This document shows, piece by piece, positions 1 to 10,894 of a stretch of 64,000 nucleotides of DNA. Positions within the stretch are counted from its first letter, which is position 1; the number at the start of each line of letters is the position of its first letter. The DNA comes from Norana najaformis (taxonomy: Eukaryota > Annelida > Clitellata > Crassiclitellata > Hormogastridae). The notes under the pieces are model-generated. The model saw nothing but the letters and a program-made list of their open reading frames with translations, was not told where the DNA came from and did not search any database. The stretch lies in assembly GCA_964023275.1 (NCBI GenBank), contig OZ029913.1, forward strand, positions 44,700,476 through 44,764,475. Reading direction: 5' to 3'. The position numbers were made by a program, and so were the translations under genes.

Positions 1-589
1 CACTGTAATACTTGAGTCAACCGATCTAGATGTGTTTCTAGGTCAGCGACAAACACAATTATATCGCCCAAATAAATTAGGCACGAAAGGTAACTAAGTC
101 CAGCCATCACTAGGTTCATCATACGAGAAAAAGTGGCGGGACTGTGACACAGGTCAAACGGAAGCACTCTGAACTGAAAGCTTCCTTGCCGACTCACGAA
201 TCCAGTTTTGTGTCGATCTCGTGGATGCACAGTGAGCTGATAACTGGCTCGAAGGTTGAATGTACTAAACCACCTAGCACCGCCAAGGGCATCCAAACTC
301 TCATTGATTAACGGAAGAGGGTAGTCATCCTTCTGGGTCTTGACATTGACGGCCCTGTAGTTGACACAAAATCAAGGCGTACCATCCTGCTTGCAGACCA
401 TAACCACGTTACTCGCCCAATCCGACGTAGACGGCTCAATAAGTCCTTGACACAGCATCTGTTCCACTTATTCGTCAATAACTGGCAACAAAGTCAACGG
501 TTGACGCCAAAGAGGCTGGCTTAGTGGGAGTTCATTTCCTGTATCAATCTCGTGTTGGATAACGTCCGTGAATCCGAAATCACATTCAC
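1..589 (-). pseudogene. Gypsy-1 reverse transcriptase, N-terminal half, cut by window edge
   Basis: Reading the minus strand gives a Ty3/Gypsy RT: the pre-motif block ASNVVMV, an RAVN block, then FSTFNLRASYQLTVHPRDRHKTGF (motif A region) and FQFRVLPF, ending near the catalytic loop at the window edge. It closely resembles the better copy at 44.5-45.7 kb. Seen decay: an in-frame stop in the IDE-VEQML region, and the catalytic YLDD box reads YLGD (about positions 45-85), so one metal-binding aspartate is lost. The enzyme would have copied element RNA into DNA; this copy cannot. The rest of pol lies beyond position 1. Confidence 0.85.
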
Positions 590-1411
590 TCAAGGAAAAG
601 GCTCGGCGGTTTTCCAAAAATAATTTGGCGCAGTCTGTCTGTGTCTCACATCGGGTGTTATGTCTTCAGCTACTTCTGTCCATAATGGTGAAAGATTTTC
701 TTCAGCGTCCTGTTCTAACAAACCGGTTTTAACTTCTTTGACTGCTGCACATGTGGTCTCATCTTTTCTGTTATCTGTTATGTCAAACAACATAGCCTCT
801 TCAGCTGAACATTGCCATCCTTTCTTTGCTCTAATGTCCTTAGAAGTCGGATTCATCACCCGAACAACCAAATCGGTCGTCCTAGGCGGAAGAAGCATCC
901 CTGCAATGACCAATTCTGTCTCCATAACCTGCGACTGGATGGCCCATTGACCGGGATCCGACTTTAAACCTGGCAAGATCGCATAGGCTTCTAAATCCAT
1001 CTCACTTAATGCTGGCTCTTTCACGTCATGAGCCATGGTTATCTTTCGACACCTTCCAGATCTTTGCTGGCTGTATACCAGAAACACATAGTCCTGAATT
1101 TTAATCCAATGGTCACCAATGTTCCACTGTGCCTTTTGCTGCTCCAACCACTCTGGTCCCAGTATTATTTCACTTAATTGCTCAGCTACCAAGCATGGAA
1201 CTTCAAATCAGTATTCAGCCGCTTCACATTTAAGGATAGTTTCTCCCAGTACTCCAATGGCAGTTCCACTTGCGGCTCTAAGCAGTTGTTGAGATCTTGA
1301 TATATCCTCGGGTCGTACAAACGACGCAGGAACTAAACACATTTCACTGCCCGTGTCAATCAGTGCTAATGTCCATTCACTTTCAGCGGAAGATAAGCAT
1401 TTGTACTCCCA
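590..1411 (-). pseudogene. Gypsy-1 retropepsin and protease-RT linker
   Basis: A 200-residue open stretch (590-1192) carries the end of the aspartic protease (AEQLSEIILGPEWLEQQ) and the linker to RT, with the marker MNPTSKDIRAKKGWQCS and LSPLWTEVAED. The protease active site LIDTGSE is just upstream at about 1349-1357. Compared with the paralog at 45.7-46.3 kb, a short deletion next to the DTG site (about 1365-1375) shifts the frame after KVNG. The protease would process Gag-Pol. It is followed without a gap by the RT remnant, so the original order gag-pro-RT is kept, but it is broken. Confidence 0.8.
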
Positions 1412-2633
1412 CTAATGTAGTGCAGATTCACCATTTCTTGCTGGTCCGGATTTCCATTCCTTTCGAGTGGATTTTCTTGCCGATAAGGGCAACATTTGAT
1501 GGCACTCCCAACAACGATCATCAAACCGTCCCGTCTTCCAGTTCTCACTCCATTGATCCCTTCCTCTGATATAGCGAGGATTCACCTGTTCCGGTTGTCC
1601 TGGCTCCGCTCTCGCTTCTGTTGGCATCCGCTGTCGATAGGAACAGGAGCGGGCGTAGTGCCCAGTCTCCTGGCAACAATAGCAACGATCATCCGGCCAT
1701 CTCATCCTCCAATTCCTATTCCACTGATCCTCTTTAAAATCCTCAGTAGGATGATCCGATCTTCCCAGTTGTATGTTTTTCTTGACCCGAGTCTCTCCAG
1801 ACGCTCGCGCTACCGGCTGGTGATGTATTGCTACCTTTTCCCTCTCTAATTGTTCTACTCGTCGTTGCAGATGCTCCATCTCTTCAGGCCACATGATGTG
1901 TGTCGGTTGTGAAGACCCAGTTGTCTCCATTACGACCTTCACTCGTCCTGTTCGGCGTTCGTTTTTCTCGAGGACGTCTGCTTCTGCTTTTCTATATCCA
2001 TCCAGTCACATACCACTTGGTACGCATTGTCTAAAGTACCTGGTTCTCGCTCACGAACTTTTAAAGCCAAGCTCTTGTCTTTTAATGCATCCACAAAAGC
2101 ATGAATTGCAATGGTTTCACTATGTGCGGTTGTAGGTCCGGGATAAGCCAAAGCCATAAGCCTGCAAATATCCTGAACTAACATATTTAAATTCTCCTTC
2201 CTTCTGACGTCGATTAGCTAGCTGTGTTTGGTTTAGAACCACCTGATCGATGCTTCTGTAATGAGTGCAAAGTCGTTGAACCAAGTCAAACCAAGACATC
2301 ACCATGGCGAAGTCGAATTCCCGCAGATTCTGGTTGGCTGGCTCCATCAGAGAACACATAAGTTGGTTTAATCGTTCCTCATCCGTCCATCCATTGCTCC
2401 TTGCACACACTTCGAACTTCCAGAGGGAAGCCTCCACTGCCGTCTTTCCATTATAGGTTCCTAACTTTATCCACTGACATGACTTCTGCAGACGAACCCG
2501 TTGCAGTTGCATCTCCCGTAGTACCACTTCTAGGTGTCTCTGCTGCAACCGCCGATGTCGATGATAAAGTTTCACTGGACTTGGCTACGTTCGGGTTCTC
2601 ATCTGCTACAGTATCGGCTTTAACCACAACCAA
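1412..2633 (-). pseudogene. Gypsy-1 gag (capsid and CCHC knuckle), frameshifted
   Basis: Three overlapping frames together give a Gypsy Gag. From the N terminus: a Thr/Ser/Ala-rich head (about 2451-2633); a capsid-like segment (2120-2575) with GTYNGKTAVEASLWKFE and NGWTDEERLNQLM; a C-terminal capsid part (1939-2184) with LMALAYPG and IHAFVDALKD; then a coiled-coil stretch EEMEHLQRRVEQLEREK and a zinc knuckle of form C-x2-C-x4-H-x4-C (CYCCQETGHYARSC). A second knuckle begins CWEC and is broken. Gag would package element RNA. Frameshifts at each junction show it is dead. Family call rests on motif order and on adjacency to the protease. Confidence 0.75.
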
Positions 2634-3789
2634 TGGAATAGTTTTTCCACTTTCTGCGTTATCAACACTTCAGCTGAAATAAGCTGACTATTAATTGAAC
2701 ACGGTTCAGTACGGTCTGACTCAAGTATAACGCCTGAAGTGGTCACCCGTACTTCATTTCTGATCGCGTTCTTGTTCTGGTACAGGCAATGTGACGTACT
2801 TACAACATTAGGAACGGCTTCTTTAACAGCTGGACAACCATATAACATGGACAACGGTCGAACATCCTGCGACCACATGACTTCCTGCGCGCGTAGTCCT
2901 CGATTTAACCATAGTCCATGTGGATTCGGACCATAAGCAGCTTCCGATGTGTACAATGGCTGCTTCAGAGTTGTCCATGACGTTCTCGTAGACGGACCAT
3001 AGACACATGATCAGAGTACTGGACGGGCAGCTACACAGGAACGCACAATGTAGATGCAACACAAAAGGACCTTGATTGGCAGTGTAATTTGAGCCGCAGC
3101 TCCTTCCAATAAAATCGTATTCTGTATGCACGGTACGCCCTCTATCATCGAGGAGAAACCTGCCACACTTGACTGCAGACCTCGGTCTGGATGATGATGG
3201 AACGTAAACCACGACGACGATGTCATACGCTGCGATGGAAGTGTAGACAAACCCGACGATGCGAAATGCGGAGGCGGAAATGTAGACAGCGACGCAGCAC
3301 TGAGGAGCGAAGACTTGGTGTGCTGGGGCGGAAGTATAGACCAAAACGACGACATAGTACCGAGGAGAGGCAACATAGTCGCAGCGCTAGACCGTTTCAA
3401 GGCAATGATGTTAGAACTCTGGCCATGGACTGAGACAAAGGTCAGCTGTCCGTGTATCTGTGAACGAGACGCCAACATTGCGTCCTGTTTTGTCACATTC
3501 GCAGGGAAGGTGGCTGCACGTTCCAACGTACGGTCGACCAAAGCCGGAGGGCTCGCTTCGATTCCACAGACGCCTGTCACATAGGCGTCCAACATCTATA
3601 GCATCTCCAGCTTGGGCTGAAAGCACTCTTCCTCACCCCGTTCTTGACCCTCGCCTGAAAACAAATGCTCTAAGTTAATACTGCTCCTCACATTAACCAT
3701 TTTATTGCAGTTGTACCTATCACTTACTACAGTCATATGTACATAGTCGTTAACTTCGACCCTTCTGCCACAAATTCCGTCAAACAGCC
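2634..3789. other. Region upstream of Gypsy-1 gag, no recognised gene
   Basis: Several long open frames exist on both strands but none has a domain I recognise. A degenerate tandem repeat fills 3205-3395. By position this could be the Gypsy-1 leader or LTR, but I could not find terminal TG/CA ends. Confidence 0.4.
3205..3395. repeat. Degenerate minisatellite
   Basis: About four imperfect units of roughly 40-48 bp, each with a CGACGA start and a core like GCGGAAGTGTAGAC or GGCGGAAATGTAGAC. The units explain the long overlapping frames in this stretch. Confidence 0.5.
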
Positions 3790-4430
3790 TCTGTCTATAC
3801 TTTTGCCACTGATTTTCGAGCTCCGGGAAACTCAAGACAGTGTTCTGTAGGTAAACTATCGTCAGGAGGCGCATATCTTACTATAGCATTTGATCAGCAT
3901 GTAGAATCTACACATAAACTAAAGTATCCTGCTTTTTCAAATCATCCAAAACTGATTATCTTACTTTTTTGGCCATAAGCTGAGTAAATTTATCGCATAT
4001 TGTTTAGAACAGATATGAAGGAGTCCCAGATCTTCTGCTTTCATATTGTTTTCTGTGGCTTGAGAAAAATGGAGCAAACTTAATGATGAGCTCTAATAAC
4101 ACAAGATAGTTGCCATTACTTGGTGAGACAAATGTTTCATTGTCTCTCCTGAAAGGTAGCCCATGCTTTGCCTGTGCGCATAAAACTACAACAACATGCT
4201 CAAACAAGTCTCCAGTACTGTTGCTCTTTTTTTCTGTTCCACTAGTTGTGAATCTAATGTTGAACCATGTTTTCTTGTTAGGTATATCAGCAAAGCTGTC
4301 CTTTCATGACTTTGAATTGCAGTAGGATTGTGCCATTCAGCAAACCCACCAGATGCCAGTGCCATAGTGCCTGTAGACGACACTGAAAAGAGCTTGCAGA
4401 CAAAGCAGTAATTATTATTTTTCAATTCCT
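3790..4430 (-). pseudogene. hAT-C transposase fragment: TTF zinc finger and start of DUF4371-like domain
   Basis: Minus-strand frames give the TTF-type zinc finger of ZMYM1-like hAT transposases (YCFVCKLFS, then GGFAEWHN and IQSHE), followed by KHGLPFRRDNETF, SPSNGNYLVLLELI, GTPSYLF, FTQLMAKKV and YFSLCVDST, then RYAPPDDSLPTEHCLEF. This is the usual order for the N-terminal half of this hAT group. The reading frame changes at least three times and stops occur, so it is a pseudogene. The C-terminal half is missing here; unrelated hAT pieces lie at 7.0-8.3 kb. Confidence 0.8.
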
Positions 4431-4913
4431 CATACCGAAAAGGAGACTACAGCAATTTAGTTCAATTACAAATTAAGAGAACTGAATATAGCACAAGAGA
4501 GCTCAATGACTACAGAATAGGGCAATTATGAAATTTCGACTCAGAAAAGGATACACAACTACAAGAAATTTCAAAGGCTTACCTATTGACTTGTGAGAAG
4601 CTTAATTTTGTCTGGACTCTGGTTCGTCTGTGATCAGCGAGGGTGCGTGTGAAGTCGTGGGATGAACACGTGGGGGTTGTAAGGCCAAAGGCCAGTGCTG
4701 GAAAATCCAGTGACTGCTTTACTGACATTAGCAACATTCATGTATGCAGTGCCAAAGAGTTCTGCTTGGTTGAACGCAGAAAGTCGCTGCCTAACATGAC
4801 TTGTCATCCACTTATTACAGTCGTAGTTTTACTGGGATTTAAGTGGGGGAAACCTGCCAACCAGTCTTTGCCAGCCTTGTGATCTCCTATTCTAAAAGGA
4901 TGGAAAACTTACA
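4431..4913. other. No gene recognised
   Basis: AT-rich sequence 5' of hAT-C. A 79-codon plus-strand frame (4643-4882) has no motif I can place. Confidence 0.5.
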
Positions 4914-5240
4914 TTGTTCTACAATTCATATGCAAGCTGGCATATTTCAGTAATGGTGAACCCAAACATCATCTACTGCATCTGCAAAACATGTTGGGAA
5001 AGAACTGTCTTGAATGCTGCAGCTTACCTGATTGGTAGCATTCCTAAATTTGGCCACATTTCTGCATTTGTGCTTAAAAAATTGCATTGGCTTCCAATAC
5101 GGGAGCGTATTTTCTGCAAAATCTTGTCCCTTGTGCGGAACTGTCTTGTTGGATGTGCTCTGCTTTATCTAAGTTTTGACCCACAAATGTACCATAAAAG
5201 ATCCCAATTACTTTGCAGAATAATTCTATATAATGTATTT
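4914..5240 (+). pseudogene. LINE ORF2 C-terminal fragment (CR1/L2-like)
   Basis: The plus-strand frame reads AAAYLIGSIPKFGHISAF, then LHWLPIRERI, matching the C-terminal tail of CR1/L2-type ORF2 proteins; the intact LINE at 18.9-20.8 kb has the equivalent AAARLIGGISRFGHVSDF and LHWLPMSQRI. It is 5'-truncated and has no RT core, so it is a dead fragment. Confidence 0.75.
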
Positions 5241-5247
5241 TTAAAAA

Positions 5248-5690
5248 TTGCATATTTACTGTTGGTTCTGCATGTCAAGTAATAATAAGGAGAAAATTGG
5301 CAGCATACCTATACCTATGCCTTCAGCACCCAACAGTAGGTTAATTAAATACGTTGATGACAGTTACCTTCTTATACCATCTTGTAATAGCTTGACGGTC
5401 CAGGCTGAACTGGACCATGTTACCCTTTGGGCAGCAATGTATAACTTAAAAAGACACGTGAAATGATAATTCACACGGCCAAGAATGAGAGATCAGCAAA
5501 TAATTTTACCTAATGTGATTCCCAGTTTAAACAGGGTACCAGAGATGACAATATTGGGAGTTACCCTATCAAATATGTTAAGTTTTGATTCTCATATTGA
5601 TCGAATCCATAGTCAGTCAGGCGTGCCAGCTTTTGTACACCATTACGAATTCTTGTAGCACATGGCCTCACTGGCATCTATTAGATAGTA
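5248..5690 (+). pseudogene. LINE RT fragment (different family)
   Basis: The frame contains LIKYVDDSYLLIPSCN, an RT motif C with YVDD in place of the usual YADD/FADD, then ELDHVTLWA. After a stop near 5463 the coding sense resumes with MTILGVTLSNMLSFDSHID, a typical thumb segment of Jockey-like LINEs. It sits directly behind the preceding LINE tail but represents an earlier part of ORF2, so the two come from different insertions. Confidence 0.7.
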
Positions 5691-7043
5691 AAATGTCATT
5701 ATAAAATTATGTATTAAATAAAGACTGCTTATATAATACCATATATTATTAAAACAGGAACTATGATAGAGATAGAAAGTGCGCTATATGAATTGCGTGA
5801 TTCACAGCAGTTGGCTTGCTTCTAGACAAAGACACTGGTAATAGATACCAACCATAGACTGAGTCAGCCTCCAGGCCGGTATAACAGAGAGCTATCATAA
5901 CGCCTAGCACTCTCCATCCGGGACCTTACAAGTAACTCACGTGGAGGTAGGCAGGGAATCACGTGAAAGTTACCTTAGACAACAAAGACAGTCTCTGACG
6001 AATTCCTAGAATCAGCATCAGAGATGCACGTGAACGCTGACGTAAGCAGGCAAGAAGACTGAAGTCTGAGACGTATGGCAGCCCAGAGTCCAGACAAAGG
6101 CTGTAGGATTCTAGTAGAAAGTAGCTCGAGAAACGCGCACTGCAGGCAGTTGGAAGAGAAGATCGGAAGAGATCAGTCGCAGACGATTCTGCCGAGAGAT
6201 GGAAGACGGCGAGGAGGAAGAGGACAAGGACCAACTTAGACTATACGTAGAACTTAGTCAATGTGAATGTATTAAGAATTAGATTAGCTTAAGACGTGTG
6301 TATCAATTCTCATACAACATCTGTACAATCGTGTTATCTGAACGTAAGTGTATTAAACAATTATTTTATAATAATCCTTTGTCTTACTGTTCGTTCTCTG
6401 TTAAGATATTTGTGTAGCGCCTCTGTAGGGTACAACCGTCTCGAACCATCAACTTCTAATACGCCAACCTTCATATTCATTGCATCACTGAAGGACGCAC
6501 AATTAATGAGCTTAGTTCATCCCCACTAATAGAGTACCTAACCCGACTATTAGGCCACATAGGCCTAGGTTATAGAACTATGTAACATCCAGGGCATCAC
6601 TGGGGTAAATTCATCCAAATGGCCAAATTTATCGCGACACACCATCCCTCAATAAACTACCCAAAGTACATCAGCCCGCAAACTGAACAGTGGTTAGCAA
6701 TAACAAGACTGTCAACAAAAATAACAGTTTACAGGACTAAATACAAAAAATTAACAGTTGAACAAGGTTACCTTCAATTCTGAGCTTTAATTTAGAGAGA
6801 ATGGAAAAATAGATTTGGCTCGAAATCGTCTTTTTTATCTTTTTCAAAATGTATTTGTGCCAAAGCGCAATCGTCTCAATAAATACGCTTAGCATGGTAT
6901 TCACTAGATGGCAGCATGCAACTTTGTTTTAGCACGCTGGTTCCCTGGCAATCTCGCTAGACAAATTTACCCTATGGACGAAAATACCCCCGCTTCCCCT
7001 ATTTCATGTCCGTGACTGGTGGCTCTGCATCAGAACTTACTGG
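5691..7043. other. No gene recognised; possible LTR-like sequence
   Basis: A run of short frames without known motifs. The stretch 6240-6600 has an LTR-like composition with short inverted ends, but no pair or target duplication was found. Confidence 0.35.
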
Positions 7044-7520
7044 CTATGCAGAGTTTTGAAAATAGCAGATCTTTTTTGGCAACACCTGGATTAGGTTAAT
7101 TATATCTTTGACATAATCTAATAGGTCTCGGTACATGGGCAACATGCAAATGGACTCCTTCAAAGCTAAGTTCAGTGAAAGTGACATACAGCGCTGTGGG
7201 CTACTGTTCTGAGTTGCGCGTACTAACTGCACTGATAGTACCGGATGTAACGCTTGCACCGTCATAATACTGGCCTCTACAATTAGCAATTGGTAGCAGG
7301 AAACTCACTATTGTATCGAGTATCGTTTTTTGTCGTGTTGGCATTGCCTTCAGGATTAAGGTATAACTCTAAAAAGTCTTCATAGACTAAGAACATTTCA
7401 TCCACCCAGCGTATAGCTATTCCAAGTTGATGCTGTCTGGACTGGTCGGTGACTTCGCAATGGATGGAATGCTTGTTTTGAAGCACAGAAACACTGACTT
7501 GATTCGTGGATGGTTGTCCA
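7044..7520 (-). pseudogene. hAT-B transposase fragment (middle part)
   Basis: Minus-strand frames give VTDQSRQHQLGIAIRWVDE, then FLVYEDFLELY, then after a frame change GQYYDGASVTSG and SLNLALKES. These match the central catalytic region of ZMYM1-like hAT transposases (the DExTD strand, the RWVD block and the G-YDGAxxMSG block). The usual aspartate-containing DEATD reads as EVTDQ here. Frames shift at about 7280. On the minus strand this middle part lies downstream of hAT-A, which is a C-terminal part, so A and B cannot be one colinear copy. Confidence 0.7.
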
Positions 7521-7599
7521 GCATTGCTAGTTCACGTGATGTATCATTCAGATACTTCAAATGAGGATCCTCCAGTGGTGTATTGGTAAAAATAAAGGT

Positions 7600-7675
7600 G
7601 GGTATACGCCCTCCCCTCCCGGCATACCCGTCCCCTCCCGGGGCCTCCCCTCCCTCCTCCCCCTCCCCTTTTATT
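7600..7675. repeat. C-rich tract, G-quadruplex-prone on minus strand
   Basis: The plus strand is nearly pure C/T with many CCC and CCCC runs; the minus strand therefore has more than six runs of three to five Gs with one- or two-base spacers. It lies between two hAT fragments. Confidence 0.7.
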
Positions 7676-7741
7676 AAAGTGACAAAGAGATTATTAACAG
7701 ATTGCATACTTTTAAGTTTAAGGTCAGTCAAGTAACAGATA

Positions 7742-8339
7742 TCAGACAGGCAGACTACAAAAGTTCCATAGACTACGACGTTCATCCAGTTCTGCAGAAT
7801 CACGACTGTGTTGCTTCTTTGACTGTGCATCAGTTGCAGATCGATGAGGCTGTAACCATGATGTGACGTATGGTTCTGGTTTCCAGAGATTTAGTGGTGG
7901 CCCATTCAAGTTCACAAACATCAAGCTTGCAATATTTTGCACCAACAGAGTTGATCAGAGGTCAGTTGAGATGATGTTCTTCAGACTAAAACCGCACTGG
8001 CATTCAGCTGTACTGCAAGGCAATGTTTTTAGGCAGCTGCTTAGACTTTTTAGTGCATCAGGAATTGCACTGTTGTCTTCAATGAAGTCGCGCATTCCGC
8101 CAACTGCTTCTTGGGCATCTAAGTTAAAACGTTGACACAAGTGACGGATTTCTCTCTCCATAACGCACGTCTGGTTCCTGCGGCCATGTTTGAACGTCTA
8201 GAATCAGACTGTCAGCCAATATTTGTGCATCTGCAGGGTCTGGGTCACATGTGCCCAGGCTGCAGTTGACAGTGTAGAACACATGGTTTTGATTGATTGA
8301 CTGAAATTTTTTTACTGACATTAGAGCACCAACATACAA
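7742..8339 (-). pseudogene. hAT-A transposase C-terminal fragment
   Basis: Three minus-strand frames join as DVQTWPQEPDVRYGE, REIRHLCQRFNLD, then LPCSTAECQCGFSLKNII and LMFVNLNGPPLNLWKPEPYV. The block with AECQCGFS is the hAT C-terminal dimerisation motif (usually xECxRGFS, carrying the catalytic glutamate), and the NLNGPPL block is typical of the KIAA1586/ZMYM-like subgroup. Frameshifts at about 8140 and 7950 make it a pseudogene. The N-terminal and catalytic parts are absent. Confidence 0.75.
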
Positions 8340-8685
8340 GAAAGTATAACATCAAATACAAATAAGCCATAGCATATGCACACTGCTGGTGCAGGTCAGT
8401 GGGTCAACTGAAAAGGTCAGACAGGCCCGCTTAAAATTCGGCTGGCCCATTTACAGTGTTAATGTATGGTGATTATACAAACATGAAAACTTTTGACATT
8501 TGACAACTGTGCAAAGATTAAATGGATATAACAGATTACAGATTACACCGTTAAAAGAACATAATTATAAATCAAGTAATAATAAGCAAGTATTTCTTTA
8601 ATCTAGTTGTCAATGTAGTCAATAGTCAATATATTTATTACATCATCTGGAAGAGAATTCCATATTGCCGAGCCAGTACATTTAA
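8340..8685 (-). pseudogene. 3' end of the LINE split by piggyBac
   Basis: Reading the minus strand just left of the piggyBac, the sequence continues the LINE ORF2 tail as CTGSAIWNSLPDDVINIL, followed by a stop near 8605 and an AT-rich 3' region to about 8400. Joined across the piggyBac target site, the frame runs in from the other side (NARASVNYHSATARTKLKQY). This shows one LINE interrupted by the transposon. Confidence 0.75.
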
Positions 8686-8699
8686 CCCTTTCGCTGCGG
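8682..8699 (+). repeat. piggyBac left TTAA and terminal inverted repeat
   Basis: TTAA followed by CCCTTTCGCTGCGG. Pairs with the right end at 10877-10894. Confidence 0.9.
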
Positions 8700-8816
8700 C
8701 TAGTGTTTATTACGTCACGCGTCATGTAAAATTTAAGAAAAAATATTTATGGAACAACTAAATGACGTTTGGAAAACACAAAAAACTATCAGTTATTCAT
8801 GGTTATTCATAGTTCC

Positions 8817-10555
8817 TCATAGTTCCTCTTCCTCAAAGTTTTCTTCAGTATGATATCTCTTGAAACATCCATTTTCCAGGCACAGTCCAGGTTTTGTAGG
8901 ACATTGAGTGCAATAAAACCGACTCTCTCGCCAAATTCCGCGAACATGGCATACACGACACCTTTTAGTTGGATTATGTTTTTTGTTGGTCGGAGGGATG
9001 TGCATGATAAAATGTCGTTCAGGCAGTCGAACTCTGTCATCATCTACTTCATCTTGAACTTCATTTGCTTGTCCACCAGTAATCAATGCTTTCACAACAT
9101 CAAGTTGAAACTGCAGATATGTTTTTTCACATCCTTGAGCAGATTTGTATAAAACAAATGCATTCAACATACTGACCTGAATCAGGTGTATTGCCAATTT
9201 ACGGTACCATTTCATGGTTTTTCTTGTTGCAGAATATGGTTGCAGTAACTGATCCATTCTGTCAACTGCTCCCATGCTTAGGTTGTAGTCCAGCACAGAG
9301 TTCGGCTTGTGAATTGTTCCTTTTTTGTTTCTCCCTCGAACACGTCTTTCAGTTGTACCAGGTTTGTGGAGAGTAGACAAAATATAAACTTCCTTCTTGT
9401 CAACAAACTTGGTACATTGCAATTCACCACACTGAAATGTACACGATTCTCCTTTGTTTAGTTTGCAATTCCTGACTGTTGCTGGAACCCTGTTGCTTCT
9501 CATTGTTCCACAAACATTGGTCAAATTAGCATGGAGATATTTGAAGAGATTCAGTGACGTATACCAGTTGTCAACAAGGGAAGCATCATAAAGATCGTCA
9601 ATTTCTCTGTCTTATTCATGCCCACCGTGTCAGCAGGCAATACATTCTGTATATCGTGATCAGAATCTTCATCACCCATATACACGCGAAAGCGGTAGGT
9701 GTATCCTGAATTTTCACACAGATTGTACACTTTTATTCCAAATCTTTTGCACTTTGCAGGCAAGTATTGCTTGAAAAGAAGCCGACCTTTCCACAGAATT
9801 AGGGATTCATCGAGTGCAACATTTTGGTCCGGAGTATAGAATCTGCAAAATTTCTCGTTGAGGTCATCAATCAGTGGTCGAATTTTGAACAATCTGTCCC
9901 TGCTTTTGTCATGAGGATCTGGAGCATGGTCATTGTCAACAAAATGGATAAAGCGCAAGATTAGTTGATATCTATCTCGGGCCATAACTCGACCGAAAGC
10001 AGGTGTTTTGAATAATTCATCCCTTGACCAATATAACTCAATGCTGGGCTTTCTTATCAAACCCATTAGCAACGTGAGACCAATGAACTTCAACATGTCA
10101 TCTTTGGTAACAGGCACCCACTTACGCACCCGACATCTCTGTTTTGCTAATTCTTCGGGATTATTTCTCTTCCACTGGTCTGCATATCTGTTTGTTTCAA
10201 TGACAAAGCAATTCAATAAGTCATCATCAATGAACAATCGAAAGAAGTCCATCAATTCGAAGTCAGTTGTATCAACTCGAATACCAGCGTTCCCTAGATA
10301 TTGATGGAAAACCGGCTGAAACTTAGCTCCATTTCTCCATCCATCAGCATTCTCATCCACATCTGCATCTGAACCACTATCAATATTGTTCTCATTGTCT
10401 TCGCTTTCAGACCCTTCAGACGGATCTCCATCACTCGATTCTTCATAATCCATGTCACTGTCATCAGTATCCTGGGTAGTTGTCAATATATCTCTAACCT
10501 GAGCAGCGGTAAATCTACGTCTCATTGTCGCCATGCTTATAACTTTATTTATCAA
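8817..10555 (-). pseudogene. piggyBac transposase, one frameshift
   Basis: DDD transposase of the piggyBac family (DDE_Tnp_1_7). The N-terminal part (334 codons, 10555-9551) has an acidic Ser/Asp-rich head, then DDMLKFIGLTLLMGL and RDRYQLILRFIHF, and the first catalytic aspartate in VALDESLILWKGRL. A single-base frame change near 9600-9610 separates it from VDNWYTS, the second catalytic aspartate. The second part (9524-8817) has DYNLSMGAVDRMDQ, the third aspartate, and a C-terminal cysteine-rich domain (CRVCHVRG, CTQCPTKPGLC, CFKRYH). Start is set at MINKV or the internal MATMRRRFT. Apart from the frameshift every key residue is present. Confidence 0.9.
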
Positions 10556-10812
10556 TATTCACTTTTATAAATGCTTGTATTTTATTTACAGTTTCTAAAA
10601 ATGTCACAAAAAACAACTTGGTTTTCAGCGATGATGTAGACGTAGTACCTATAACGTCAGACCAATGAATTCATAAAAAATATTTACGCCATCTACCGCA
10701 TAAAATGTTATTTTCATTTTTCATTTATTATTTTTCATCATTCCAATACGCGATGACATTGTATTCCAACATGCTGAGCAACATTTATAACACAGGGGCG
10801 TGAACTGTAGTT

Positions 10813-10876
10813 ATGACGAGACATACTCGTCATCCGCGTATGGGATTACAATTTTATGACGAGAGGTTCTCGTCAT
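10813..10876. repeat. Two subterminal hairpins at the piggyBac right end
   Basis: Two copies of a small palindrome, ATGACGAG-5 nt-CTCGTCAT, at 10813-10833 and 10856-10876; each is followed by CCGC. Likely transposase-binding or structural sites next to the right terminal repeat (inference). Confidence 0.8.
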
Positions 10877-10894
10877 CCGCAGCGAAGAGGTTAA
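10877..10894 (-). repeat. piggyBac right terminal inverted repeat and TTAA
   Basis: CCGCAGCGAAGAGG followed by TTAA; the inverse of the left end with two mismatches. Confidence 0.9.

Larger units (their letters stand above)
8686..10890 (-). mobile_element. piggyBac element, 2205 bp, with TTAA target duplication
   Basis: Flanked by TTAA at 8682-8685 and 10891-10894, the exact target duplication of piggyBac. The terminal inverted repeats are 14 bp: CCCTTTCGCTGCGG on the left, CCTCTTCGCTGCGG (reverse complement) on the right, 12 of 14 identical. The transposase is inside on the minus strand. The insertion interrupts a LINE ORF2. Both ends and the coding region are preserved, so only one visible frameshift separates this copy from a full-length element. 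Confidence 0.92.

Noticed and set aside
7417..7830. 137-codon minus-strand ORF with a Gly/Glu-rich middle
   Set aside because: The middle is a translation of the C-rich tract and its end is another frame of hAT-B; not a gene.
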